Of a stretch of 6,143 bases of DNA, positions 1-5,885 are shown piece after piece. Each line of letters begins with the position of its first letter. The first letter of the stretch is position 1. The DNA lies in assembly GCA_024405645.1 (NCBI GenBank), contig JAKSOJ010000079.1, positions 1-6,143 on the forward strand. The letters run 5' to 3'. The translations under genes were made by a program, and so were the position numbers. The stretch is from Phascolarctobacterium sp. (GTDB lineage: Bacteria > Bacillota > Negativicutes > Acidaminococcales > Acidaminococcaceae). The notes below the pieces were generated by a model. It was not told where the DNA came from, searched no databases, and saw nothing but the letters and a program-made list of their open reading frames with translations.

Positions 1-512
1 TTGCAGTGGGAGTAGTAAGTTGGCTTATATTTGGTGGTAAAGCTGTGAGAGTCCCCGTCGGCAAGGATACTACTCTTCAGATAGCTGCTACTATGAAAAA
101 CTCTGTTATTTCAAGAGAGTCTGAGGGTAAAAAACTCTGGGAGTTTAAAGTAGGTGAAACTCAGGCTGATAAAAATAAAAACAACCTTATATTAAAGGGA
201 ATCAACGGTAAGCTATATCAAAAGGATGGCGGACTTATAGAAGTATCTGCTGATAAAGGCATTATTGTTAATAGCAAGAATGACTTTACTTTGGAAGGTA
301 ATGTTAAGGCTGTTGATTCTAAAGGCACAGTTTTTACTTGTGATAAAATTAATTATAAACAAGATAAGAATGAAAACGTTATCACTGCAACAGGTCATGT
401 GGTTATGACTAAAGGAGAAAATAAAGCTAGTGCTGACTGGGCATCCACGACAACTGCTTTTGAAGTAGTTAAAATGAAGGGTAATGCTAAAGTCGAGAAA
501 GGTGGCAATTAG
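1..512 (+). CDS. lptC: LptC, LPS export periplasmic/inner-membrane component (5' partial)
   Basis: This is probably LptC, the bitopic inner-membrane protein that accepts LPS from the LptB2-permease complex and hands it to LptA. The reading frame is open to the left edge, and the first visible residues (AVGVVSWLIFGG) look like the end of an N-terminal membrane anchor. The true start therefore lies just upstream, and the GTG at 6 would cut into that helix. About 169 residues are visible; the family is typically about 190. The rest is a periplasmic domain rich in short beta strands, with OstA-like units such as FTLEGNVKAVDSKG and ITATGHVVMTKGENKASAD. The stop TAG (510-512) touches the start of lptA, implying translational coupling. 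LptC is poorly conserved, so the call rests on the fold-like repeats, the anchor and the position before lptA and lptB. It could be labelled only as an OstA-like/DUF1239 protein. Confidence 0.82.
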   Translation, partial: AVGVVSWLIFGGKAVRVPVGKDTTLQIAATMKNSVISRESEGKKLWEFKVGETQADKNKNNLILKGINGKLYQKDGGLIEVSADKGIIVNSKNDFTLEGNVKAVDSKGTVFTCDKINYKQDKNENVITATGHVVMTKGENKASADWASTTTAFEVVKMKGNAKVEKGGN

Positions 513-514
513 TG

Positions 515-1291
515 ATGAAAAAGAAATTTATCTTAAGCATGGTTGTACTTGCGTGCATGAGCTTTGCAAGCATGGGCTTTGCTGCTAATAATTTTTCAGT
601 AACTGCTGATGAATTGGAATATAATTTAAAAACTGGCGACGGTGTTGCCAAAGGAAATGTTGTGCTGATGCAAGATGGTGGTAAAGCAACTTGCAATGAG
701 GCAAACTTTAATAGCAAAACAAAAAGTGGTACTTTAACTGGTAATGTTGTTGCTAACCGTGGCGACGAAAGCATCGTATGTAGCCAATTTGTTATGCACA
801 ACGAAAATGATGTATCTGCAATCGGTGGAGCAGTTGTATCTAAAGGCGGACGTAGTCTTTCTTCTGAACGCATTGACTATTATAAATCACGTCAATTTGC
901 TGAAACCACTGGTGGTTGGGCTAAATTGCGCGATACTGATGGTAGCGTCCTCAATGCTTCTAAAATTGCGTACGATATGAAGGCTGGCGTTGCCAATGCT
1001 TATGGTGGTGTTACTATAAACAGTGATGCTAGAAAACTGACCGCAAGCGCAGACAGTGCAGTATATCATACTGATAAGGTTAACGGTTATGTGGAACTTA
1101 TTGGTAATGCAACTGCAACCCAAGACGGTAATACTGTTAGTGGTAAAAAATTACGCTTAAACAACTCCAATGTGGCTGTTGCTGATGGTGATGTTAAGAT
1201 TCACTATGTTCCCAAGCAGGAGCCTGCAAAAAAGAAAAATGAAATTGCCAAACAAGATGAGAAAGTAACTGTTCAAGAGGCCAAGGCTTAG
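515..1291 (+). CDS. lptA: LptA, periplasmic LPS-transport (OstA-like) protein
   Basis: This is a periplasmic bridge protein of LPS export, expected to stack beta-jellyroll units between LptC and the outer-membrane LptD. Residues 1-23 form a signal peptide: K2-K4, a hydrophobic core, then a probable cleavage after GFA. The mature part carries OstA-type repeats, for example VTADELEYNLKTGDGVAKG (about 29-47), GTLTGNVVANRGDE (about 72-85) and a later GNATATQDGNTVSG unit. The C-terminal tail of about 28 residues is charged (Lys/Glu/Gln-rich) and probably disordered. At 258 residues it is clearly longer than Escherichia coli LptA (185), suggesting extra beta strands per subunit. GTG at 512 and ATG at 515 are adjacent possible starts. 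I chose ATG because AAAGGTGG at 498-504 lies 10 bases upstream and the product then begins MKKK. Two cysteines (about 60 and 89) remain in the mature domain. Confidence 0.87.
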   Translation: MKKKFILSMVVLACMSFASMGFAANNFSVTADELEYNLKTGDGVAKGNVVLMQDGGKATCNEANFNSKTKSGTLTGNVVANRGDESIVCSQFVMHNENDVSAIGGAVVSKGGRSLSSERIDYYKSRQFAETTGGWAKLRDTDGSVLNASKIAYDMKAGVANAYGGVTINSDARKLTASADSAVYHTDKVNGYVELIGNATATQDGNTVSGKKLRLNNSNVAVADGDVKIHYVPKQEPAKKKNEIAKQDEKVTVQEAKA

Positions 1292-1321
1292 TGCGTTACT
1301 TAATAATGGGGGATATAAATT

Positions 1322-2041
1322 TTGATTATTAAGGCGGAAAATTTAGTAAAATCATATTCTGGCCGTAGTGTAGTTCAAGGCATTAGTATTGATGTTGAGC
1401 AAGGTACTGTCGTTGGCCTTTTAGGTCCTAATGGTGCAGGCAAAACTACAACTTTCTATATGATTGTTGGCATAGAGAAACCAGATTCTGGTACTGTATT
1501 ATTAGATAATAATGATATTTCTCGGTTGGCAATGCACGAGAGAGCGCGTGTTGGTATTGGGTACCTTCCTCAAGAGGCTTCAATCTTTTCCAAAATGAGT
1601 GTAGAAGATAATATCATGGCTATTTTGGAAACCACAGATTTGTCTAATGAGGAACGCAATGCCAAAATGGAAAGTCTTTTAGAAGAATTTCGTTTGACAC
1701 ATGTTCGTAAGAGTGAAGGTCGCGCTTTGTCCGGTGGCGAAAGACGTCGTGTGGAAATTGCTAGAGCTCTTGCAACTGATCCTGCGTTTATTCTTTTAGA
1801 TGAACCCTTTGCAGGCATTGATCCTATTGCAGTGCAAGGTATTCAAGAAATGGTAAGCCATTTGGCTAAGCGTGGTATTGGCGTTCTTATTACTGACCAT
1901 AATGTTCGCGAGACCTTGGATATTGTAGATAGAGCTTATATTTTGGCAGAAGGTAAAATTCTTTGTCATGGTACTCCGGATGTAATAAAAACAGATCCAA
2001 TTGCTAAAGAATTTTATCTTGGCAAAACTTTTGATAATTAG
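1322..2041 (+). CDS. lptB: LptB, LPS export ABC transporter ATP-binding protein
   Basis: This is the cytoplasmic ATPase whose dimer powers extraction of LPS from the inner membrane. All ABC motifs are intact in 239 residues: Walker A GPNGAGKT (35-42), Q-loop glutamine 84 in YLPQEASIF, signature LSGGE (136-140), Walker B FILLDEP (156-162) with catalytic Glu161, and the switch histidine 193. The stretch [10 protein letters not shown] after Walker B and the signature [15 protein letters not shown] are characteristic of LptB rather than of the related branched-chain amino acid ATPases. The length matches the family (about 240). The start is TTG, placed 9 bases after a GGGGG run at 1308-1312, and it gives the usual N-terminus ([11 protein letters not shown]). 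A 30-base gap separates it from lptA. Its stop TAG (2039-2041) shares bases with the AGGAGGG ribosome binding site of the next gene. Confidence 0.97.
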   Translation: MIIKAENLVKSYSGRSVVQGISIDVEQGTVVGLLGPNGAGKTTTFYMIVGIEKPDSGTVLLDNNDISRLAMHERARVGIGYLPQEASIFSKMSVEDNIMAILETTDLSNEERNAKMESLLEEFRLTHVRKSEGRALSGGERRRVEIARALATDPAFILLDEPFAGIDPIAVQGIQEMVSHLAKRGIGVLITDHNVRETLDIVDRAYILAEGKILCHGTPDVIKTDPIAKEFYLGKTFDN

Positions 2042-2046
2042 GAGGG
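2041..2046 (+). promoter_or_regulatory. Ribosome binding site of the lptF/G permease gene
   Basis: GGAGGG begins on the last base of the lptB stop codon and lies 6 bases before a TTG codon at 2053. This spacing supports TTG as the real start, because no ATG or GTG is placed suitably. Confidence 0.8.
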
Positions 2047-2052
2047 ACTACT

Positions 2053-3144
2053 TTGCGTTTACGTATTTTAGATAAATATGTTTTGAAGGAACTTTTGTAT
2101 CCCTTCCTTTTTGGCATTGGTGCTTTTTCTAGTATTATTATCGCAAGTACAATGCTTTATAGAATTACCCAATATATTACAAAATATGGAGCATCTTTAG
2201 AGGCAGTTGGTAGACTTTTTGTATGGCAGCTTCCTGAAATTGTTAACTACACTTTCCCCATGAGTATGCTTCTTGCAGCGCTCATGGCCTTTGGTAAGCT
2301 TTCCGGTTCCAGCGAAATTGTAGCTATGAAGGCAGGCGGTGTAAGTTATTACCGTATTATGGCTCCTGTGTTAGTGGTTGGTTTTTTTGTAAGTCTATTT
2401 TCCATGGTTTGGGCCGAAAAGGTTGTACCTGCTTCCAAGGCTAAGGCTGCAGCCATTCTAAATTATGAAATCAAAAATAATACTAAACCTCAGGGTAAGG
2501 ATCACATAGTAATAAAATCAATCAGCGGAAGAACTCAAAGCATTACCTATGCTAAAAAGTTCGAAGAAGAAAAAGGCCTTATGACAGGCATCACCGTTGA
2601 AGAATTTGAAGATGGGGCTATTACTCGTATTCAAACTGCTCAAAAAGGTATTTGGAATAAAGGCGTATGGACTGTTTATGATGGTAATGTTTTTGCATTG
2701 AATGACAAAGAAGGCGTTACCAGTCATGGCACTTTTAAAGAACAAGTTATTCCTCTTGCATATACTCCGAAGCAAATTTCTTGGGAACAAATGGAACCCG
2801 AGCAAATGACTATAGCAGAGCTTAGAGAATATGGTAAGATTTTAGACCAACAAAAGAAATCTAATAATCGTCAATGGGTTGAAATTTGGATGCGTATTTC
2901 TATTCCTTTGGCAAGTTTCCTTTTTGCTATGATTGGCGCTGCTCTTGGTACACAAAAACAAAGAACTAGTTCTTCTGTAGGTTTGGGCATTGCGATTATC
3001 GTAATCTTTATCTACTATGCAATCATGACCTTTACAACTGGTCTTGGCAAAGGTGGAATACTTCCACCCTTTATTGCATGCTTTATTCCTAACTTTGTAT
3101 GCCTAGTTGCAGGCATCCATCTCATGCGTCAAAAGAACGCATAA
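2053..3144 (+). CDS. lptF/lptG: LptF/LptG (YjgP/YjgQ) family LPS export permease
   Basis: This is the transmembrane subunit of the LPS extractor that partners LptB. The 363-residue length and topology fit the family. Three N-terminal membrane segments (about 17-38, 58-82, 102-122) precede a periplasmic beta-jellyroll domain (about 130-270). Three C-terminal segments follow (about 281-300, 309-331, 336-357). The cytoplasmic stretch SGSSEIVAMKAGG (84-96) corresponds to the coupling helix that docks into LptB; it includes a glutamate (88) as in E. coli LptF/LptG. The motif RISIPLASFLFAMIGAALG starting near 281 is the usual family signature. It starts at TTG behind a strong GGAGGG, 11 bases after lptB. 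E. coli uses two paralogues, LptF and LptG, but only one such gene is present here. I cannot say from sequence alone whether it is the F or the G type. Confidence 0.93.
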   Translation: MRLRILDKYVLKELLYPFLFGIGAFSSIIIASTMLYRITQYITKYGASLEAVGRLFVWQLPEIVNYTFPMSMLLAALMAFGKLSGSSEIVAMKAGGVSYYRIMAPVLVVGFFVSLFSMVWAEKVVPASKAKAAAILNYEIKNNTKPQGKDHIVIKSISGRTQSITYAKKFEEEKGLMTGITVEEFEDGAITRIQTAQKGIWNKGVWTVYDGNVFALNDKEGVTSHGTFKEQVIPLAYTPKQISWEQMEPEQMTIAELREYGKILDQQKKSNNRQWVEIWMRISIPLASFLFAMIGAALGTQKQRTSSSVGLGIAIIVIFIYYAIMTFTTGLGKGGILPPFIACFIPNFVCLVAGIHLMRQKNA

Positions 3145-3192
3145 CATAATTTTATTATCACACCCAATTACTCTAAATAGAGGTACGTAAAA

Positions 3193-4347
3193 TTGTTAGT
3201 TGGTATTCGTTTAATTATTGTTATGGCTATCGTAGGCGGGTTAATTGCTTATATTGCAGACCACCTTGGTAGTAAAATTGGCAAAAAAAGAATAACGCTT
3301 TTTGGACTTCGACCGAAGCATACGTCAATACTGTTGACTGTTTTGAGTGGTGTGGTTATTTCCGTTCTGACTATCGGTGTTATGGCTTTAGCTTCTGAAA
3401 GTGCAAGAACAGCTCTTTTTGGCATGGATAAAATTCGTGATGAATTAAAATCCTTGAACGATGAAAAGGTACAAGCTGTTGCTGCACTTACAGATGCAAA
3501 GGGTAAGGTTGAAGAGCAAAATAAGAAAATTACTGAATTAGATGCGAAAATAAACGAGAGTACTAAAACAACTCGTGAAATGGAATCTAAATTAAGTCAA
3601 ATCAATTCTAAATATAGCGCTGCTCAAGCAGAGGTTGCGTCTCTAACTGAAGCAAAAAATACCCTGAGTACTGAAGTTGCTGACTTAGAAAAAGTTACTG
3701 AGCAATTGCGCCAAGGCATTGTTAATATGCGCGAAGGCCAGGTTTATTATCGTGCCGGTGAAATTGTTTATCAGGCAGTAATGCGTGCTGGCTTAAAGCA
3801 TGAGCAAAATGTTGCTCAGGTTAATTGGTTATTGCAAAATGCTAACAATGCTACCCTAGAACGTTTGCATGTACAAGTGCCAGAGGATAAGCAAGTTCAG
3901 GCGATTTGGATTAGCGCTAAATCTGTTGAAGATGCAGTAAAGCGTTTGGACGAAAGCAAGGAAAATCAACTCTATCGAGTTCGAGCAGCTGCTAATATCA
4001 TTGTTGGTGAATTGGCTGTTTGCGAAATTGAAATGACTGAAAACAAAATGGTTTTCCCAGATCGTTCTCTAATTATTAGCAAGGAATATAATCTGCATGG
4101 CGAAAGCAATTACGATTTTGTTATGATGGATTTCTTGCAGGATGTTAATCGTACTGCCGTAGCTTCTGGCGTATTACCAGATCCTCTTACTGGTAAGGTT
4201 GGCAATATGGATATGCCTCAAGTAATTGAAGCTACACAAGCAATGAAAAAGACTAAAGGTCGTTTCGTTATTAATGCTTATGCAAGTGGAAATATTACCA
4301 CTGCTGGTCCAGTAAAGATTCGTATGGAGGTTGAATCCCTTGAGTGA
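3193..4347 (+). CDS. DUF3084 domain membrane protein with coiled coil, function unknown
   Basis: I recognise this as a DUF3084-type protein; no biochemical function is established to my knowledge. Two N-terminal hydrophobic segments (about 3-21 and 45-67) flank a short basic loop with GSKIGKKRITLFGLRPKHTS. A long coiled coil follows (about 78-178), rich in Lys, Glu, Gln and Ala with heptad-like spacing. The C-terminal domain (about 180-384) includes QVYYRAGEIVYQAV, an IWISAKSVEDAV stretch and a closing KIRMEVES. The layout resembles an envelope tether with a helical stalk. Whether the bulk is periplasmic or cytoplasmic is not certain; two membrane helices would put both ends on the same side. 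The start is TTG with AGAGG at 3179-3183 upstream. It follows the permease gene after 48 bases with no terminator, and its last 8 bases overlap the next gene. The context suggests a role in envelope or LPS assembly, which is inference only. Confidence 0.85.
   Translation: MLVGIRLIIVMAIVGGLIAYIADHLGSKIGKKRITLFGLRPKHTSILLTVLSGVVISVLTIGVMALASESARTALFGMDKIRDELKSLNDEKVQAVAALTDAKGKVEEQNKKITELDAKINESTKTTREMESKLSQINSKYSAAQAEVASLTEAKNTLSTEVADLEKVTEQLRQGIVNMREGQVYYRAGEIVYQAVMRAGLKHEQNVAQVNWLLQNANNATLERLHVQVPEDKQVQAIWISAKSVEDAVKRLDESKENQLYRVRAAANIIVGELAVCEIEMTENKMVFPDRSLIISKEYNLHGESNYDFVMMDFLQDVNRTAVASGVLPDPLTGKVGNMDMPQVIEATQAMKKTKGRFVINAYASGNITTAGPVKIRMEVESLE
4326..4330 (+). promoter_or_regulatory. Ribosome binding site that fixes the start of the YqgF-like gene
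   Basis: GGAGG lies inside the 3' end of the DUF3084 gene. A TTG directly abutting it (4331) is too close to be used. The in-frame TTG at 4340, 9 bases away, has good spacing, so translation most likely begins there. Confidence 0.75.
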
Positions 4348-4753
4348 AAAAGTTTTTCTAGGCGTTGATCCCGGAAGAAGCAAGACAGGCTTAGCTCTCG
4401 TGGACGAACGTGGAAAAATTATTGAACTATATATTGCTAAAACTGCGATTTTACGCGTTGAACTAGAACAATTTTTGAATAGACGACGCGTTGCAGCCGT
4501 AATTATTGGGGATGGGACCAATAGTGAATTTGTATCTGAACAGATAAAACGTGTACTTCCTTGGGTGCGTCAGTTTGCAGTTGATGAAGCTTATAGCACA
4601 GAAGAGGCTAGACAGCTTTATTGGAAAATTAATCCGCCCAAAGGATGGCGTAGGCTATTGCCATTAAGCATGCAGGTTCCTCCAGAACCTTTGGATGCTT
4701 ATGCAGCGGTAATTCAGGTCCATAGATATTTTGATGAACAAATAGAAAAATAG
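4340..4753 (+). CDS. YqgF/RuvX-like RNase H-fold protein (putative nuclease)
   Basis: This small protein (137 residues from the TTG at 4340) belongs to the RNase H-like superfamily related to YqgF/RuvX. YqgF is the pre-16S rRNA processing nuclease, also called a putative Holliday junction resolvase. The N-terminal strand FLGVDPGRSKTGLALVD supplies Asp10. VDEAYSTEEAR (81-91) matches the family motif DERxSTxEA and supplies Glu83. PLDAYAAVIQ supplies Asp119 near the C-terminus, so the three acidic residues expected for metal-dependent catalysis are all present. It lacks some RuvX hallmarks, such as the GLPL-like loop, so it looks like a divergent lineage and may have another substrate. It overlaps the DUF3084 stop by 8 bases, indicating translational coupling. 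A terminator follows immediately. A longer version from 4331 is unlikely because that codon touches the ribosome binding site. Confidence 0.8.
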   Translation: MSEKVFLGVDPGRSKTGLALVDERGKIIELYIAKTAILRVELEQFLNRRRVAAVIIGDGTNSEFVSEQIKRVLPWVRQFAVDEAYSTEEARQLYWKINPPKGWRRLLPLSMQVPPEPLDAYAAVIQVHRYFDEQIEK

Positions 4754-4755
4754 CA

Positions 4756-4790
4756 TTTAGCCCATCGGTTTTCCGAAGGGCTAAATTTTT
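4756..4790 (+). terminator. Intrinsic terminator closing the lpt operon
   Basis: TTTAGCCC (4756-4763) pairs with GGGCTAAA (4778-4785). The stem continues past one A·A mismatch with TCGG/CCGA and is closed by a TTTT loop. TTTTT follows at 4786-4790. It starts 2 bases after the YqgF-like stop codon. Confidence 0.93.
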
Positions 4791-4802
4791 ATCAAATAGC
4801 GT

Positions 4803-4808
4803 AGGAGG
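4803..4808 (+). promoter_or_regulatory. Ribosome binding site of fchA
   Basis: A consensus AGGAGG lies 5 bases before the ATG at 4814 and supports that start. Only 23 bases separate the upstream terminator from the ATG, and no convincing -35/-10 pair fits in between. Confidence 0.85.
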
Positions 4809-4813
4809 AAATT

Positions 4814-5446
4814 ATGACTCAATTTGCCAAAATTTCAAATGAAGAATTTTTAAATTTATTAGCGTCTGATGCTCCAGCACCTGGTGGAGGAGGAGCATCT
4901 GCTATGGCTGGTGCACTTGCTGCAGCTTTGAGCAGTATGGTTGGTAATTTGACAACTGGCAAGGAAAAATTCGCTGATGTTGAAGAAACTATTAAAGAAT
5001 TGGTAATGGAAGCAGATTTATTGCGCGGGAAATTACTTCAATGTGCCGATGATGATGCGATGGTTTTTGAATCTTTTATGGCTTGCTACAAAATGCCTAA
5101 AAACACCGATGAAGAGAAAGCTGCTCGTACTCAAGCTATTCGCAATGCCGCTAAAAAGGCTGCTAGCATTCCTCTGGAGATTGCTCGTGCTAGCTTTTCT
5201 GTATTGAAAATTTCCGTAGAAATGGCTAATTTAGGAAATCCTAACGTTATTACAGATGCTACTTGTAGCGCTATCCTTGCAAATGCAGCACTGAAATGCG
5301 CATCCTATAATGTGTTTGTAAATTTAGGACTCACAAAAGACGAAGCATTTAATGACGCAGTTCGCAAAGAAATTGAAGATATGCAACAAGAATCTGCTAT
5401 ATTAGAAGAAAAAGTTTTGCAAAGAACTCATGAAGTCATTGGATAA
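4814..5446 (+). CDS. fchA: FchA-type cyclodeaminase/cyclohydrolase (methenyl-tetrahydrofolate cyclohydrolase)
   Basis: This is a cytoplasmic one-carbon enzyme of the FTCD C-terminal (cyclodeaminase) family. Stand-alone members of about 210 residues hydrolyse 5,10-methenyl-THF to 10-formyl-THF or deaminate 5-formimino-THF. Evidence is the N-terminal glycine motif APAPGGGGASAMAGALAAAL (about 20-39), the following SMVGNLTTGKEKF (41-53), the central acidic ADDDAM (78-83), and the motif LGNPNVITDATCSAILANAA (140-159) ending in YNVFVNLG (165-172). The protein is almost wholly helical, as expected. The length of 210 matches the family, and the ATG follows AGGAGG. There is no adjacent folD, hutI or formiminotransferase gene, so sequence alone cannot choose between cyclohydrolase and cyclodeaminase activity. 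It is separated from the lpt operon by a terminator, and the tRNA promoter follows 7 bases after its stop. Confidence 0.9.
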   Translation: MTQFAKISNEEFLNLLASDAPAPGGGGASAMAGALAAALSSMVGNLTTGKEKFADVEETIKELVMEADLLRGKLLQCADDDAMVFESFMACYKMPKNTDEEKAARTQAIRNAAKKAASIPLEIARASFSVLKISVEMANLGNPNVITDATCSAILANAALKCASYNVFVNLGLTKDEAFNDAVRKEIEDMQQESAILEEKVLQRTHEVIG

Positions 5447-5453
5447 ATTTGAC

Positions 5454-5483
5454 TTGACTAGGATATAAAATTCTTGCTATAAT
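5454..5483 (+). promoter_or_regulatory. Sigma-70 type promoter for tRNA-Ser(UGA)
   Basis: The -35 TTGACT (5454-5459) and -10 TATAAT (5478-5483) are separated by 18 bases. A TGC just before the -10 gives an extended -10 element. The mature tRNA starts 12 bases downstream at 5496, implying a very short leader. Confidence 0.88.
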
Positions 5484-5495
5484 ATCTTGTGCTGT

Positions 5496-5583
5496 GGAAA
5501 GGTGGTCGAGCGGTTTATGACAGCAGTCTTGAAAACTGCCGAGGTGCGAGCCTCCGTGGGTTCGAATCCCACCCTTTCCGCCA
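5496..5583 (+). tRNA. tRNA-Ser, anticodon UGA
   Basis: This is a class II tRNA with all arms visible. The acceptor GGAAAGG (5496-5502) pairs with CCTTTCC (5573-5579), followed by discriminator G and an encoded CCA. The D stem is GTC/GAC. The anticodon stem GCAGT/ACTGC encloses the loop CTTGAAA, giving anticodon TGA (5530-5532), which reads UCA and related serine codons. The long variable arm has stem GAGG/CCTC, as required for serine tRNAs, and the T arm is GTGGG-TTCGAAT-CCCAC. A T-rich run TTTTATTTTT follows the CCA. It has its own promoter and is 91 bases ahead of the next tRNA. Confidence 0.97.
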
Positions 5584-5601
5584 TTTTATTTTTAGAATCT
5601 C

Positions 5602-5624
5602 TTAATAAGGATAAGACTTATTAA
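5602..5624 (+). repeat. AT-rich inverted repeat between the two tRNA genes
   Basis: TTAATAAG (5602-5609) and CTTATTAA (5617-5624) form an 8-bp stem with a 7-base loop. A purine-rich tract rather than a T-run follows, so it is a poor plus-strand terminator. It may only reflect local AT richness. Confidence 0.45.
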
Positions 5625-5631
5625 AAAGCAC

Positions 5632-5661
5632 TTGACTTTAATATTAAGTCTTTGATATAAT
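5632..5661 (+). promoter_or_regulatory. Sigma-70 type promoter for tRNA-Ser(GCU)
   Basis: The -35 TTGACT (5632-5637) and -10 TATAAT (5656-5661) are 18 bases apart, with TGA preceding the -10 as an extended element. This is the same architecture as the promoter of the preceding tRNA. The mature tRNA begins 13 bases downstream. GACTT/AAGTC (5634-5638 and 5646-5650) forms a small inverted repeat over the -35 and spacer. Confidence 0.88.
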
Positions 5662-5674
5662 AGCATAGTCGAAC

Positions 5675-5765
5675 GGAGTGGTACTCAAGTGGCTGAAGAG
5701 GACGGTTTGCTAAATCGTTAGACGGTTTACCCCGTGCGTGGGTTCGAAACCCACCCACTCCGCCA
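5675..5765 (+). tRNA. tRNA-Ser, anticodon GCU
   Basis: This is a class II serine tRNA. The acceptor GGAGTGG (5675-5681) pairs with CCACTCC (5755-5761), then discriminator G and encoded CCA. The D stem is CTC/GAG. The anticodon stem ACGGT/ATCGT (one G-T pair) encloses the loop TTGCTAA with anticodon GCT (5709-5711), which reads AGC and AGU. The long variable arm has stem ACGG/CCGT, and the T arm is GTGGG-TTCGAAA-CCCAC. It has its own promoter and is followed by a strong terminator. Confidence 0.97.
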
Positions 5766-5780
5766 ACATTAAAAGTTATG

Positions 5781-5811
5781 GGTCTGTAGATATAGTCTAC
5801 AGACCTTTTTT
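5781..5811 (+). terminator. Intrinsic terminator after the tRNA-Ser pair
   Basis: GGTCTGTAGA (5781-5790) and TCTACAGACC (5796-5805) form a perfect 10-bp stem with a 5-base loop, followed by six T residues (5806-5811). It lies 15 bases after the CCA end of tRNA-Ser(GCU). Confidence 0.95.
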
Positions 5812-5885
5812 ATGTACATTTTTGGAATTTTCACAATACAAATACCAATCCGGTCAACTTAGAGGAATTTAAGCCAAAATCTTCG

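Noticed and set aside
548..559. Lipobox-like VLAC in the LptA signal peptide
   Set aside because: Leucine at -2 is atypical and the hydrophobic stretch continues past the cysteine to a good signal peptidase I site (GFA), so a soluble periplasmic protein is more likely.
213..2805. Several minus-strand and alternate-frame open frames of 61-128 codons
   Set aside because: They lie wholly inside or mostly overlap the well-supported lpt genes, lack good ribosome binding sites, and translate to low-complexity or Cys/Ser-rich strings with no recognisable family.
4174..4521. Minus-strand open frame across the DUF3084/YqgF-like junction
   Set aside because: It is antisense to two supported genes, has no ribosome binding site, and has no recognisable domain.
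5496..5583. Selenocysteine tRNA
   Set aside because: The anticodon is UGA (reading UCA), not UCA, and the 7-bp acceptor stem and 3-bp D stem are those of an ordinary serine tRNA.
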